From assembly GCF_002479495.1 (NCBI RefSeq), contig NZ_DLNQ01000013.1, positions 13,560 to 39,554 on the forward strand: a stretch of 25,995 nucleotides of DNA, read 5' to 3'. Shown here piece after piece: positions 1 through 8,223 of this stretch. The stretch comes from Brevundimonas sp. UBA7506 (GTDB lineage: Bacteria; Pseudomonadota; Alphaproteobacteria; Caulobacterales; Caulobacteraceae). Numbering within the stretch: the stretch's first letter is position 1; every line of letters begins with the position of its first letter. The position numbers were made by a program, and so were the translations under genes. The notes under the pieces were generated by a model. The model worked only from the letters and a program-made list of their open reading frames with translations. It made no database searches and had not been told where the DNA came from.

Positions 1-1745
1 CCCCCGCCGTCATCGCCCTGAACGGCGACGGCCGCGTCGTCCGTGTCGACCTGGGCGTCGGCGGCGGCGTCCTGACCGGCGAGCTGCGTCAGGACAGGGC
101 CGGCAGCGCCATCCAGGCCGAGCTGACCAACGTCGAAATGGGCTCTCTCGTCCCCGACCTGCGCGGCCAGGTCACCGGCCGTGTCTCGCTGCAGGGCGCG
201 GGCGACAGGCTGAACGGCTCGGCCAATGTCGACCTGAAGCAACTTCGCAGCATCGACGCCCCGCGGGGCCTGGCCGTGGACGGCGCCCTGAACGCCGACC
301 TCAACGACAATGTCCTGCGCATCCGCGCCCAGGCCAATGACGGCACGGCGGTTCAGGCCTCCGCCGACGTCAGCCTGCCGGTCGTGGCCTCGGCCGCCCC
401 GCTGCGCCTGGCGGTCGAGCGCACCCGCGAAATGTCCGGTCAGATCGCCGTCAACGGCCAGATCCAGCCCATCTGGGACCTCTTCCTCGGCGGCGCCCAG
501 TCGCTGTCCGGCCAGATCGCCAGCCGCGCCACCCTCGGCGGCACGCTGAACGACCCCCGCCTGAACGGCCGTCTGGACCTGACCCAGGGCGCCTTCCGCG
601 ACAGCATCACCGGTCTGCGTCTCGAAGGCGTCAGCCTGGCCAGCCGGTTCGACGACAACCAGGCGGTGATCGAGCGCTTCGAGGCCGCCGACGGCGTCAA
701 GGGCACGGTGACCGGCAACGGCAACCTGGGCCTGCGTCAGGGCTCGGGCTCGACCCTGAGGCTGGAGCTGACCCGCTTCCGCGTCATCGACAACGACATC
801 GCCGAGGCCCGCGCCAACGGGGTGCTGACCGCCGTGCGCGGCGCGGACGGCAATATCCAGCTGAGCGGTGACCTGAACATCGACCAGGCCGAGATCTCGC
901 CCAATCTGCCCGGCTCGAACGGCGTGGTGAAGATGGATGTGGTCGAGATCAACCGCCCCGGCGGCGATCCTGTCGAGGCCGAAACCAAGGCGCGCGGTCC
1001 GCAGATCGGCCTGAACCTCAACCTGACGGGCCGTGAAATCCATGTGCGCGGCCGCGGCCTCAACGTCGAGTTGACCGCCAACGCCCGCGTACGCGGCACC
1101 ATCACCCGCCCGCAACTGACCGGCACGGCCAATGTCGTACGCGGCGACTATGAGTTCGCGGGCAAGCGCTTCGTCTTCGACGACAGCGGTTCGGTGACCC
1201 TGTCGACCGACCCGGCGCGCATCCGTCTGAACCTAGCCGCCGTGCGCGAAGACCCGGCCCTGACGGCGACCATCAAGGTCACGGGCACCGCGGCCCAGCC
1301 CAAGATCGAGCTGACCTCCAGCCCCTCACTCCCCCAGGACGAAATCCTGTCGCAGGTCCTGTTCGGTCGTTCGGCCTCGCAGTTGTCGGGCTTCGAGGCG
1401 GCGCAACTGGCCTCGGCCGTGGCCTCCCTGGCGGGCGGCGGCGGCTTCGACGTGATCGGCAACCTACGCGAACTGGCGGGTCTGGACCGCCTGTCGTTCG
1501 GCGGCGAGGCCTCCAGCCTCACGGTCGCCGGCGGGCGCTATATCACCGACGACGTCTATCTGGAGATCATCGGCGGCGGCGAAGGCGGGGCGGCGGTCAA
1601 CGTCGAATGGCAGGTACGCCGCAACCTGGCCGTCAGCTCCAAGTTCGGCGGCGAAGGCGACGCCAGCATCTCGGTTCGCTGGCGCCGCGAAAGCGACCGG
1701 CCCGGCGGCGGCGCAACCGACCGGCGCCGCAACCGCAGCCGCTAA
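1..1745 (+). CDS. tamB: TamB, C-terminal part (5' end outside window)
   Basis: This is the C-terminal 580 or so residues of a TamB/DUF490 translocation and assembly module protein; the frame (first full codon at base 3) is open to the left edge, so the start lies outside. TamB proteins are inner-membrane-anchored, periplasm-spanning beta-helical proteins that work with TamA or BamA in outer-membrane biogenesis and lipid traffic. Visible support: long runs of repeated amphipathic beta-strand segments with alternating Gly/Asn/Asp and Leu/Val, then the conserved DUF490 end with a segment resembling DEILSQVLFGRSASQLSGFE, a Gly-rich stretch, and a final beta-rich block (GRYITDDVYLEI ... VNVEWQVRRNLAVSSKFG) typical of the TamB C-terminus that contacts the BamA-like partner. 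It stops with TAA three bases before the end of the convergent arsC gene. The upstream neighbour is usually tamA, which cannot be checked here. Confidence 0.88.
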   Translation, partial: PAVIALNGDGRVVRVDLGVGGGVLTGELRQDRAGSAIQAELTNVEMGSLVPDLRGQVTGRVSLQGAGDRLNGSANVDLKQLRSIDAPRGLAVDGALNADLNDNVLRIRAQANDGTAVQASADVSLPVVASAAPLRLAVERTREMSGQIAVNGQIQPIWDLFLGGAQSLSGQIASRATLGGTLNDPRLNGRLDLTQGAFRDSITGLRLEGVSLASRFDDNQAVIERFEAADGVKGTVTGNGNLGLRQGSGSTLRLELTRFRVIDNDIAEARANGVLTAVRGADGNIQLSGDLNIDQAEISPNLPGSNGVVKMDVVEINRPGGDPVEAETKARGPQIGLNLNLTGREIHVRGRGLNVELTANARVRGTITRPQLTGTANVVRGDYEFAGKRFVFDDSGSVTLSTDPARIRLNLAAVREDPALTATIKVTGTAAQPKIELTSSPSLPQDEILSQVLFGRSASQLSGFEAAQLASAVASLAGGGGFDVIGNLRELAGLDRLSFGGEASSLTVAGGRYITDDVYLEIIGGGEGGAAVNVEWQVRRNLAVSSKFGGEGDASISVRWRRESDRPGGGATDRRRNRSR

Positions 1746-1748
1746 GCC

Positions 1749-2090
1749 TTAGAGGATTTCCAGAATGCTCTCGACGGGGCGCCCGATCCGGGCGCCCTTG
1801 TCGCTCTGGACGATGGGGCGTTCAACCAGCACCGGCTCGGCGATCATGGCCGCGCGGATGACGTCGTCCGACGCCCCGCTTTCCAGTAGTTCGACCGCCT
1901 TGGCCTCGCGCTTGCGCAGCATCCCCGACAGGCCCACGCCCGTCTCCTTGGCCAGCCGGTCCAGCGTCGCCGCGTCCCATCCGGCCTTCAGATACTCGAC
2001 CACCACCGGCTGGACGCCCTTCTCCTGCAGCAACTCCAGCGCCTTGCGCGAGGTCGAGCATTTCGGATTGTGGAAGAGGGTGACGGTCAT
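1749..2090 (-). CDS. arsC: ArsC-family arsenate reductase
   Basis: A 113-residue glutaredoxin-coupled arsenate reductase of the ArsC/Spx-like thioredoxin-fold family, cytoplasmic, reducing arsenate to arsenite. The N-terminus reads MTVTLFHNPKCSTSRKAL, with the catalytic Cys11 in the family HNPxCxxSR context. The later LLRKRE-like region (MLRKREAKAV) and the ERPIV...GARIGRP block carry arginines matching those that bind arsenate in E. coli ArsC. The start is set at 2090 because the reverse strand has AGGAG seven bases upstream of this ATG; a longer frame starting at 2117 would add nine unlikely residues. It follows a small membrane-protein gene by 27 bases on the same strand, so the two are probably co-transcribed. 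No arsR, arsB or acr3 gene is nearby, so a role in true arsenic resistance is inferred from family only; some ArsC-like proteins of this group have other redox roles. Confidence 0.85.
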   Translation of the reverse strand: MTVTLFHNPKCSTSRKALELLQEKGVQPVVVEYLKAGWDAATLDRLAKETGVGLSGMLRKREAKAVELLESGASDDVIRAAMIAEPVLVERPIVQSDKGARIGRPVESILEIL

Positions 2091-2117
2091 GGCGGAGCTC
2101 CTGTTTGGAGCCCTCAC

Positions 2118-2576
2118 CTAGGCCTTGAGGCCGTCTCGCGCCAGCGCAGCCGAGCCGCGCAGGCCGCCGACATGCAGGATCGCGCAGGCCAGCATGGCCG
2201 TCGCTGCGATCATCCCGCCCCAGGCCGGCACGCCCGCCACGCCCAGCGGCGCTCCGAACATCAGGCTGACGCCCGTGGAGCTCAACTCATACAGCGCCCA
2301 GGCCAGGCCGAAGACCGGCAGGATGCGGTTGGGCCGCCGCCACTGCGCCCAGCCCAGACCGGCGGCGATCAGGGCGAAGAAGATCGCGAACCCCGTCGTC
2401 GCGCCCCGGAACTCGGCATAGGCGGCGTCAGAGGCGTACCAGACCAGCCCCGCCTGCATCAGACCCGTCGCCGCCCACAACCCGAAGCCCAGAGCGCTCA
2501 ACCGCGCCATGTCCACCGCCGTCGAACCCGAATCGACGGGACCGAAGGGGTTGGGGAAGCTGAAACGACGGTTCAT
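2118..2576 (-). CDS. Small four-helix membrane protein of unknown function
   Basis: A 152-residue protein I do not recognise by family. After a short polar N-terminus (about residues 1-22, MNRRFSFPNPFGPVDSGS...) come four hydrophobic segments consistent with membrane helices (around 25-48, 55-75, 84-104 and 112-134), ending in a short basic and polar tail. The start at 2576 is chosen because GAGGAG lies six bases upstream on the reverse strand; a far longer open frame through the opposite-strand hydrolase is only a shadow. The gene is 27 bases upstream of arsC and reads in the same direction, while it diverges from the M20/ast operon with a 117-base intergenic region that must hold promoters for both. 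No catalytic motif is visible; DoxX-like or DUF-type small inner-membrane proteins are possible, but I cannot assign one. Confidence 0.72.
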   Translation of the reverse strand: MNRRFSFPNPFGPVDSGSTAVDMARLSALGFGLWAATGLMQAGLVWYASDAAYAEFRGATTGFAIFFALIAAGLGWAQWRRPNRILPVFGLAWALYELSSTGVSLMFGAPLGVAGVPAWGGMIAATAMLACAILHVGGLRGSAALARDGLKA

Positions 2577-2693
2577 GCGCGACTCCTCGACTGCGGCGGC
2601 AAACCTATCCCGCGCGCCCCCCATTTCCCAAGCCTGTGAGCGAGAAACCGCCTCGCCTTCACCTTTGCCCCGCCCCCGTCTAGGGTCGCCGTC

Positions 2694-3944
2694 ATGCGGA
2701 TCGAACCCCACGACCAGGCCGTTCTCGACCACGTCGCGGCCCAGGGCGACGTGATCGTCGCGCGGACCATCGACTGGGCCAATATCAACTCCGGCAGCCG
2801 GCACGCCGCCGGTCTGGCGCGCATGCTGGACGTGCTGGAGGCCGAGGCCCGCCGCCTGCCCGCCGCCGTCCTGCGCGTGCCCACGAAGGCCTCGACCACC
2901 GTGGCCGACAGCGGCGCGGTGATCCCTGAAACCTACGCCGACTGCCTGACCATCACCGCCCGGCCCCAGGCCCCGATCCAGGTGGTCCTGACCGGGCACT
3001 ACGACACCGTCTTCCCCGTCGACAGCGCCTTCCAGAGCGTCGTCATGCGCCCCGACGGCGCTCTGAACGGTCCCGGCGTCGCCGACATGAAGGGCGGGAT
3101 CAGCGTCATGCTGGCCGCGCTGGAAGCCTTTGAAACCCACCCGGACAAGGCCCGCGTCGGCTGGACCGTACTGCTGTCCCCCGACGAAGAGATCGGCTCG
3201 CCCGCCTCGGCCCCCCTGTTGGCGGAACTCGGCGCGCGGGGCCATGTCGGCCTGACCTATGAACCCGCCCTGTCCGACGGCACCCTGGCGGGCGAGCGCA
3301 AGGGCAGCGGCAACTTCCACCTGATCGTCACAGGCAAGGCCGCCCACGCGGGCCGCGCCTTCCATGAGGGCGCCAATGCGGTCGCCGGCGCCGCCATGAT
3401 CGCCGCCCGCCTGCACGGCCTGAACGGCCAGCGCGAGGGCGTCACCGTCAATGTCGCCAAGATCGCCGGCGGCGGCCCGCTGAACGTCGTGGCCGACAAC
3501 GCCGTGGTCCGCTTCAACGTCCGCGTGCCGGACAAGGAGGCCGCCGCCTGGATCGACGCCACGGTGCGCGCCATCGCCGCCGAGCCCCCCTTCCCCGGCC
3601 TGACACTGGACCTGCACGGCGGCATGACCCGCGCGCCCAAGCCGATGGACGCATCGCAAACCGCCCTCTTCCACGCCGTCCGCGACGCAGGCGAACTGCT
3701 GGGGCAGACCATCGCCTGGAAACCCTCGGGCGGCGTCTGCGAGGGCAACAACCTGCACGCCGCGGGCCTGCCCAATGTCGACACCCTCGGCGTCGTCGGC
3801 GGCGAAATCCATTCGGATCAGGAGTTCGCCTGGCCCGCCAGCTTCGTCGAACGCGCCCAACTGTCCGCCCTGATCCTGTGCAAGATCGCCTCGGGCGAGA
3901 TTGACGCGTTGAAACTGAAACAGCTCCGACTGGAGACCATGTAA
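2694..3944 (+). CDS. M20-family zinc hydrolase in the ast operon
   Basis: A 416-residue cytoplasmic metallopeptidase of the M20 (ArgE/DapE/carboxypeptidase G2) family. Expected metal and catalytic residues are visible: His102 and Asp104 in GHYDTV, bridging Asp131 in GVADMKGG, catalytic Glu165 and ligand Glu166 in DEEIGS, Glu190 in YEP, and His373 near the C-terminus in EIHSDQEF. The dimerisation (lid) domain lies at about residues 203-315 (GSGNFHLIVTGKAAHAGRAF start). It is the first gene of a plus-strand operon with astA starting only 4 bases after its stop. M20 enzymes cleave N-acyl or peptide bonds of acidic amino acids, so in this context N-succinylglutamate desuccinylation is a reasonable inference, replacing AstE, which belongs to a different fold; this is not shown by the sequence. 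A TCTAGGGT element at 2679-2686, just ahead of the ATG, could be a -10 box or a weak ribosome site. Confidence 0.88.
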   Translation: MRIEPHDQAVLDHVAAQGDVIVARTIDWANINSGSRHAAGLARMLDVLEAEARRLPAAVLRVPTKASTTVADSGAVIPETYADCLTITARPQAPIQVVLTGHYDTVFPVDSAFQSVVMRPDGALNGPGVADMKGGISVMLAALEAFETHPDKARVGWTVLLSPDEEIGSPASAPLLAELGARGHVGLTYEPALSDGTLAGERKGSGNFHLIVTGKAAHAGRAFHEGANAVAGAAMIAARLHGLNGQREGVTVNVAKIAGGGPLNVVADNAVVRFNVRVPDKEAAAWIDATVRAIAAEPPFPGLTLDLHGGMTRAPKPMDASQTALFHAVRDAGELLGQTIAWKPSGGVCEGNNLHAAGLPNVDTLGVVGGEIHSDQEFAWPASFVERAQLSALILCKIASGEIDALKLKQLRLETM

Positions 3945-3948
3945 CCGC

Positions 3949-4956
3949 ATGCTCGTTGTTCGCCCCGCCGGTCCCGCCGACCTCCATCACCTGCTTGAAC
4001 TGGCCATCCTGTCCGGCCCCGGCTTCACCAGCCTGCCCGAGGACGCCGACGTCCTGAGCGAGCGTCTGGAACTCAGCCAGGCCAGCTTCGAGGGCCGCGT
4101 CCCGCCGCAGGAGGCCTGGTACACCCTGATGCTGGAAGACGGCGACACGGGCGACATCGACGGCATCGGCTCGGTCAAGGCGACGGTCGGGCTGAAGCGC
4201 CCCTTCTTCTCGTTCCGCGTGGTCAACAACACGGTCCAGTCACCCTCGCTGGGCATGAAGCTGAACCATCAGACGCTCGTTCTGGTCAACGAGTGCACCG
4301 GCTGGACCGAGGTCGGCTCCCTCTTCCTCAAGGCGGACCGTCGCAAGGGCGGCGCCGGGCGCCTGCTGAGCCAGTCGCGCTACATGCTGATCGGCGCCCA
4401 GCCGGACCTGTTCGCCGATAACGTCCTGGCTGAACTGCGCGGCGTCTTCACCCCGGACGGCTACTGCCCCTTCTGGGACCATGTGGCGCACAAGTTCTTC
4501 CCCATGGACTTCGACGACGCCGACCGCATGAGCGGCTCGACCGACAAGCAGTTCATCCTCGACCTGGCCCCGCGCCACCCCATCTACATCGACCTGTTGC
4601 CCGAACCGGCCCGCGCCGTGATCGGCAAGGTCCACCCCCAGGGCGTGCCCGCCATGGCCCTGCTGGAAAGCGAAGGCTTCCGCCCCAACGGCCTGGTCGA
4701 CATCTTCGACGCCGGCCCCACCGTGGCCTGCGGTCGCGACAACATCCGCACCGTGCGCGACGCCCGCGTCCTGACCGCCCGCATCGAGAACGAGGTCGAG
4801 GTCGAACTGCCCAGCCTCGTCTCGACCGACAGCGTCTCGGCCTTCCGCGCCGTCCGCGCCCGCGTCCTGATCGACGGTGACCTGGCCCGCATGACGCCCG
4901 ACGTCGCCGCCGCGCTGAAGATCAAGGACGGCGCTGTCGTCCGCGTGAAATCCTGA
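3949..4956 (+). CDS. astA: Arginine N-succinyltransferase AstA
   Basis: A 335-residue protein matching AstA in length and sequence character. It transfers succinyl from succinyl-CoA to the alpha-amino group of arginine, the first step of the AST pathway of arginine catabolism. Typical features are the GNAT-like N-terminus (MLVVRPAGPADLHHLLELA), the block FFSFRVVNNTVQSPSLGMK, the acceptor/CoA region EVGSLFLKADRRKGGAGRLLSQSRY, and the conserved WDHVAHKFFPMDFDDAD motif followed by IYIDLLPEPARAVIGKVH. It starts 4 bases after the M20 hydrolase stop and ends 14 bases before astD, with weak Shine-Dalgarno sequences at both joints, so translation is probably coupled. A single astA gene is present, unlike organisms with paired aruF/aruG subunits. 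Confidence 0.95.
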   Translation: MLVVRPAGPADLHHLLELAILSGPGFTSLPEDADVLSERLELSQASFEGRVPPQEAWYTLMLEDGDTGDIDGIGSVKATVGLKRPFFSFRVVNNTVQSPSLGMKLNHQTLVLVNECTGWTEVGSLFLKADRRKGGAGRLLSQSRYMLIGAQPDLFADNVLAELRGVFTPDGYCPFWDHVAHKFFPMDFDDADRMSGSTDKQFILDLAPRHPIYIDLLPEPARAVIGKVHPQGVPAMALLESEGFRPNGLVDIFDAGPTVACGRDNIRTVRDARVLTARIENEVEVELPSLVSTDSVSAFRAVRARVLIDGDLARMTPDVAAALKIKDGAVVRVKS

Positions 4957-4970
4957 ACCGAGTAGCCGCC

Positions 4971-6389
4971 ATGACCCGCTTCGCGTCCACCAACCCCGCC
5001 ACCGGCGAAACCGTCTGGGAAGGCGAGGCCGCCACCACGGAACAGGTCGGCGCCGCTGTTGAGGCCGCCCGCGCCGCCTTCCCCGACTGGGCCGACCGCC
5101 CGCGTCAGGACCGCATCGACGCGGTCAAACGCTATCAGGCCGTGCTCAAGGACCGCGCCCCCGAAATGGCCGAGGCCATCAGCCGCGAAACCGGCAAGGC
5201 CCTGTGGGAGACGAAAACCGAACTGGCCTCGATGGCGGGCAAGGTCGACATCTCGATCCGCGCCTATGACGAGCGCACCGGCGAGCGCACCACCGACACC
5301 GCCTTCGGTCGCGCTGTCCTGCGCCACCGCCCGCACGGCGTCTCGGCGGTGCTCGGCCCGTTCAACTTCCCCGGCCACCTGCCCAACGGCCACATCGTCC
5401 CGGCCCTGCTGGCCGGCGACACAGTGGTGTTCAAGCCCTCCGAGGAAACACCCCTGACCGGCCAGCTGATGGCCGAATGTCTGGACGCCGCCGACCTGCC
5501 GACGGGCGTGTTCAACATGGTGCAGGGCGGGCGCGACACGGGCGCGGCCCTGCTGGATCAACCCATCGACGCCCTGATGTTCACCGGCTCGGGCGCGGCG
5601 GGCGCGCATTTCCGGCGCAAGTTCGCCGACGATCCCCACGTCATCCTGGCGCTGGAGCTGGGCGGCAATAACCCCCTGGTCGTCTGGGACGCCGCCGACG
5701 CCGAGGCTGTCGCGGGCATCGTGGTCCAGTCCGCCTTCGTCACCACCGGCCAGCGTTGCTCCTGCGCGCGCCGCCTGATCCTGCCGGAAGGCGCGCAAGG
5801 CGATGCCGTCGTCGAGGCCGTGGCGGCCATGTCCGACCGCCTGAACTTCGCCCCCTGGGACAGCGATCCCGAGCCCTACGCCGGCCCCCTGATCTCGGAA
5901 ACGGCCGCCAGCAACGCGCTCGCCGCCCTGCAACAGCGCATCAACGCGGGCGCCAAGGTCATCCGCGCCTCCGGCCCGGTCGACAACCTGCCCGGCGCCT
6001 TCGTGAAGCCCGCCATCATCGACGTCACCGGGGTCGCGGTAGAGGACGAGGAAATGTTCGCCCCCTTCCTCCAGGTCATCCGCGTCCCGACCTTCGACGC
6101 CGCCATCGCCGCCGCCAACGCCACCAAATACGGCCTGTCCGCCGGTCTGGTCTCAGATGACGCCAGGAACTGGGACCGCTTCATCAACCGCATCCGCGCG
6201 GGCGTGGTGAACTTCAACCGCCCGACCACGGGCGCCGCCGGCGACATGCCCTTCGGCGGCCTCGGCGCCAGCGGCAACCACCGCCCCAGCGCCTACTACG
6301 CCGCCGACTACTGCGCCTACCCCGTCGCCAGCTTCGAGGCCGGCGCCGTCAAGAACATTGAAAGCGAGATCAAAGGCTTGCGGGGATGA
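4971..6389 (+). CDS. astD: N-succinylglutamate 5-semialdehyde dehydrogenase AstD
   Basis: A 472-residue NAD-dependent aldehyde dehydrogenase that oxidises N2-succinylglutamate semialdehyde to N2-succinylglutamate, the fourth AST step. ALDH hallmarks are in place: the GPFNFPGHLPNGH cofactor-entry region (129-141), KPSEETP at 155-161, the MFTGS nucleotide motif (203-207), catalytic Glu229 in LALELGGNNP, and nucleophile Cys263 in TTGQRCSCARR. The AstD-type FNFPGHLPNGHIVPALLAGD stretch and the closing block NRPTTGAAGDMPFGGLGASG separate it from generic succinate-semialdehyde enzymes. Its TGA overlaps the ATG of the next small membrane gene in an ATGA junction. Length and residues look intact; the assignment to AstD rather than another ALDH is reinforced by astA directly upstream and astB downstream. 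Confidence 0.95.
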   Translation: MTRFASTNPATGETVWEGEAATTEQVGAAVEAARAAFPDWADRPRQDRIDAVKRYQAVLKDRAPEMAEAISRETGKALWETKTELASMAGKVDISIRAYDERTGERTTDTAFGRAVLRHRPHGVSAVLGPFNFPGHLPNGHIVPALLAGDTVVFKPSEETPLTGQLMAECLDAADLPTGVFNMVQGGRDTGAALLDQPIDALMFTGSGAAGAHFRRKFADDPHVILALELGGNNPLVVWDAADAEAVAGIVVQSAFVTTGQRCSCARRLILPEGAQGDAVVEAVAAMSDRLNFAPWDSDPEPYAGPLISETAASNALAALQQRINAGAKVIRASGPVDNLPGAFVKPAIIDVTGVAVEDEEMFAPFLQVIRVPTFDAAIAAANATKYGLSAGLVSDDARNWDRFINRIRAGVVNFNRPTTGAAGDMPFGGLGASGNHRPSAYYAADYCAYPVASFEAGAVKNIESEIKGLRG

Positions 6390-6748
6390 TCGGAGGTTGG
6401 CGCTCCAGTCGTCGCATCGGCCCTCCTAGCTTCATCGAACAGCTAAGAGAGAATGCGCGATGGCCTGCCATAATCGTTATCGGCAGCGCCGTGATGGCAA
6501 CAACCACCGTCCTGATAAAATTTGATGATCTTTGGAATCAAGTAGCGGCCTGGCCCATTATGTTCCTGGTGATTTCCATAGTCTTGGCCATAAAGATTTT
6601 ATGGATCCGAGGCTGGAATTGGTTTGAGACCTTCGTCACAACAGGGCTCATTGCCTTGATGTTCTTTTCCGCTTCCAAGCTAAACCTCTCTATTTATATT
6701 GCCATTCTTGGCCACGAACCTGCGATGATTATTCCGGCAACGCCATGA
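6386..6748 (+). CDS. Small AT-rich three-helix membrane protein inside ast operon
   Basis: A 120-residue protein I do not recognise. After a basic, positive N-terminus (MIGGWRSSRR), it has three hydrophobic stretches likely to cross the membrane, at about 27-44, 56-74 and 82-108, rich in Trp, Ile and Phe. Both ends overlap neighbours by ATGA: its ATG lies in the astD stop region (6386-6389) and its TGA overlaps the astB ATG (6745-6748), so it should be co-translated. By hand count, bases 6421-6720 are about 47% G+C (142 of 300), far below the flanking ast genes, which look near 70%, and codons with A or T in third position are common. That contrast suggests recent acquisition or an unusual lineage-specific gene. 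It could be a small transporter partner or membrane anchor; no motif supports either. Confidence 0.75.
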   Translation: MIGGWRSSRRIGPPSFIEQLRENARWPAIIVIGSAVMATTTVLIKFDDLWNQVAAWPIMFLVISIVLAIKILWIRGWNWFETFVTTGLIALMFFSASKLNLSIYIAILGHEPAMIIPATP

Positions 6749-8082
6749 TTCACGCCATCGAAGCCAACGCCGACGGTCTGATCGGGCCGACCCACTCCTA
6801 TGCAGGGCTGTCGCCGGGCAACCTCGCCTCCAGCCTGAACAAGGGCGAGGCGTCGAATCCTCGCGCGGCGGTGCTGCAGGGCCTCGACAAGATGAAGCGG
6901 CTGGCCGACCTGGGCCTGCCCCAGTTCGTTCTGCCGCCGCACGAACGGCCCAACATCCCCTTCCTGCGCCGCCTCGGCTTCACCGGCTCGGACAAGACGG
7001 TGCTGGCCAAGGCCTGGCGCGACGCGCCGGCCTTCGCCGCCGCCGCCTGTTCGGCCTCCCCCATGTGGGCCGCCAACGCCGCGACGGTGACGCCCAGCGC
7101 CGACGCCGCCGACGGCCGGGTCCACTTCACCCCGGCCAACCTGCACACCAACCTGCACCGCTCGCTGGAGCACGCCCAGACCAAGCGGGTGCTGGACGCC
7201 CTCTTCCCTGACGCGACCCGGTTCGCCGTCCATGACGCCCTGCCCGCCGTCGCCCATCTGGCCGACGAGGGCGCCGCCAATCACGTCCGCCTGTGCGCCG
7301 AGCATGGCGGTCGCGGCGTCAATCTTCTGGTCTGGGGCCGCGAAGCCTTCGAGCCCTGGGAAGGCCGCTTCCCCGCCCGCCAGACGCGCGAAGCCTCCGA
7401 AGCCGTCGTCCGCCGCCACGAAGCCGGTCGCCCGGTTCTGGCCCAGCAGTCGCGCGCGGCCATTGACGGCGGCACCTTCCACAACGACGTGGTCTGCGTC
7501 GGCGCCCTGGACACCTTGTTCTTCCACGAGCTGGCGTTCGAAGACACGGACGCCACCAAGGCCGCCATCCGCCGCGCCGCCGACGGCCTGTTCGAGCCGA
7601 AGTTCGTCGAGGTCTCGTCCGCCGACCTGCCGCTGGCCGACGCCATCAGCAGCTACCTGTTCAACTCCATGCTGATCCAGATTCCAGGCGAGGACCGCCT
7701 GACCCTGATCTGCCCGACCGAGACGCGCGACAACGCCCGCAGCCATGCGGTGGCCGAACGCCTCGCCGCCTCCAACGGCCCCATCGGCCGGGTCGAATAT
7801 GTCGATGTGCGCCAGTCGATGCGCAACGGCGGCGGCCCCGCCTGCCTGCGGCTGCGGGTGGTCCTGACCGAGGATGAACTGGCCGCGACCAACCCCGCCA
7901 TGCGCCTGACCGACGAACTGCACGGCGCCCTCAGCGTCTGGGCTCTGCGCTGGTATCGCGACAGCCTGACCGCCCAGGACCTGGCCGATCCCGCCCTGCT
8001 GGACGAGACGCGCGGGGCCCTGGATGAGTTGACTGGGATTCTGGGGCTGGGAACGGATTTCTATCCGTTCCAGCGGGACTGA
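6745..8082 (+). CDS. astB: N-succinylarginine dihydrolase AstB
   Basis: A 445-residue amidinotransferase-fold enzyme that hydrolyses N2-succinylarginine to N2-succinylornithine, two ammonia and CO2, the second AST step. The catalytic set known from E. coli AstB (Glu174, His248, Cys365) has clear counterparts: Glu175 in HLADEGAANH, His246 in GGTFHNDVV and Cys367 in MRNGGGPACLRLR. Other family blocks are the start MIHAIEANADGLIGPTHSYAG, NPRAAVLQGLDKMK, and MWAANAATVTPSAD. The ATG overlaps the TGA of the preceding small membrane gene. It is the last gene of the operon: the following 478 bases contain only repeats and hairpins. AstC (succinylornithine aminotransferase) is not here and may be supplied by a general ornithine/acetylornithine aminotransferase elsewhere. 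Confidence 0.95.
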   Translation: MIHAIEANADGLIGPTHSYAGLSPGNLASSLNKGEASNPRAAVLQGLDKMKRLADLGLPQFVLPPHERPNIPFLRRLGFTGSDKTVLAKAWRDAPAFAAAACSASPMWAANAATVTPSADAADGRVHFTPANLHTNLHRSLEHAQTKRVLDALFPDATRFAVHDALPAVAHLADEGAANHVRLCAEHGGRGVNLLVWGREAFEPWEGRFPARQTREASEAVVRRHEAGRPVLAQQSRAAIDGGTFHNDVVCVGALDTLFFHELAFEDTDATKAAIRRAADGLFEPKFVEVSSADLPLADAISSYLFNSMLIQIPGEDRLTLICPTETRDNARSHAVAERLAASNGPIGRVEYVDVRQSMRNGGGPACLRLRVVLTEDELAATNPAMRLTDELHGALSVWALRWYRDSLTAQDLADPALLDETRGALDELTGILGLGTDFYPFQRD

Positions 8083-8094
8083 TACTGTTTCAGC

Positions 8095-8223
8095 GCCGTC
8101 ATCCCGGGGCGGCGTAGCCGAACCCGGGACCCAGGCCGCAAGTCACTGGCACGGTCCCGTCCGGATTGGACGCCTGGGTCCCGGCTCTCCCTCGCTGTCG
8201 CGAGGCGAGGCCGGGATGACGGC
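8095..8223. repeat. Nested palindromic intergenic repeat
   Basis: Two inverted-repeat pairs are nested. The outer 13-base arms, GCCGTCATCCCGG at 8095-8107 and its exact complement at 8211-8223, enclose inner arms with 12 exactly complementary bases: 8123-8135 reads CCCGGGACCCAGG and 8173-8184 reads CCTGGGTCCCGG. The whole can fold as a long cruciform or RNA hairpin. Elements starting GTCATCCCGG and containing CCTGGGTCCCGG are characteristic of dispersed intergenic repeats in Caulobacterales and other alphaproteobacteria (from general knowledge). Lying 12 bases after the astB stop, it may end or stabilise the ast transcript. Confidence 0.8.

Noticed and set aside
2118..3950. A 610-codon minus-strand frame ending as the small membrane protein
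   Set aside because: Only the last 152 codons (from 2576) are preceded by a ribosome site and look protein-like; the rest is the shadow of the M20 hydrolase gene.
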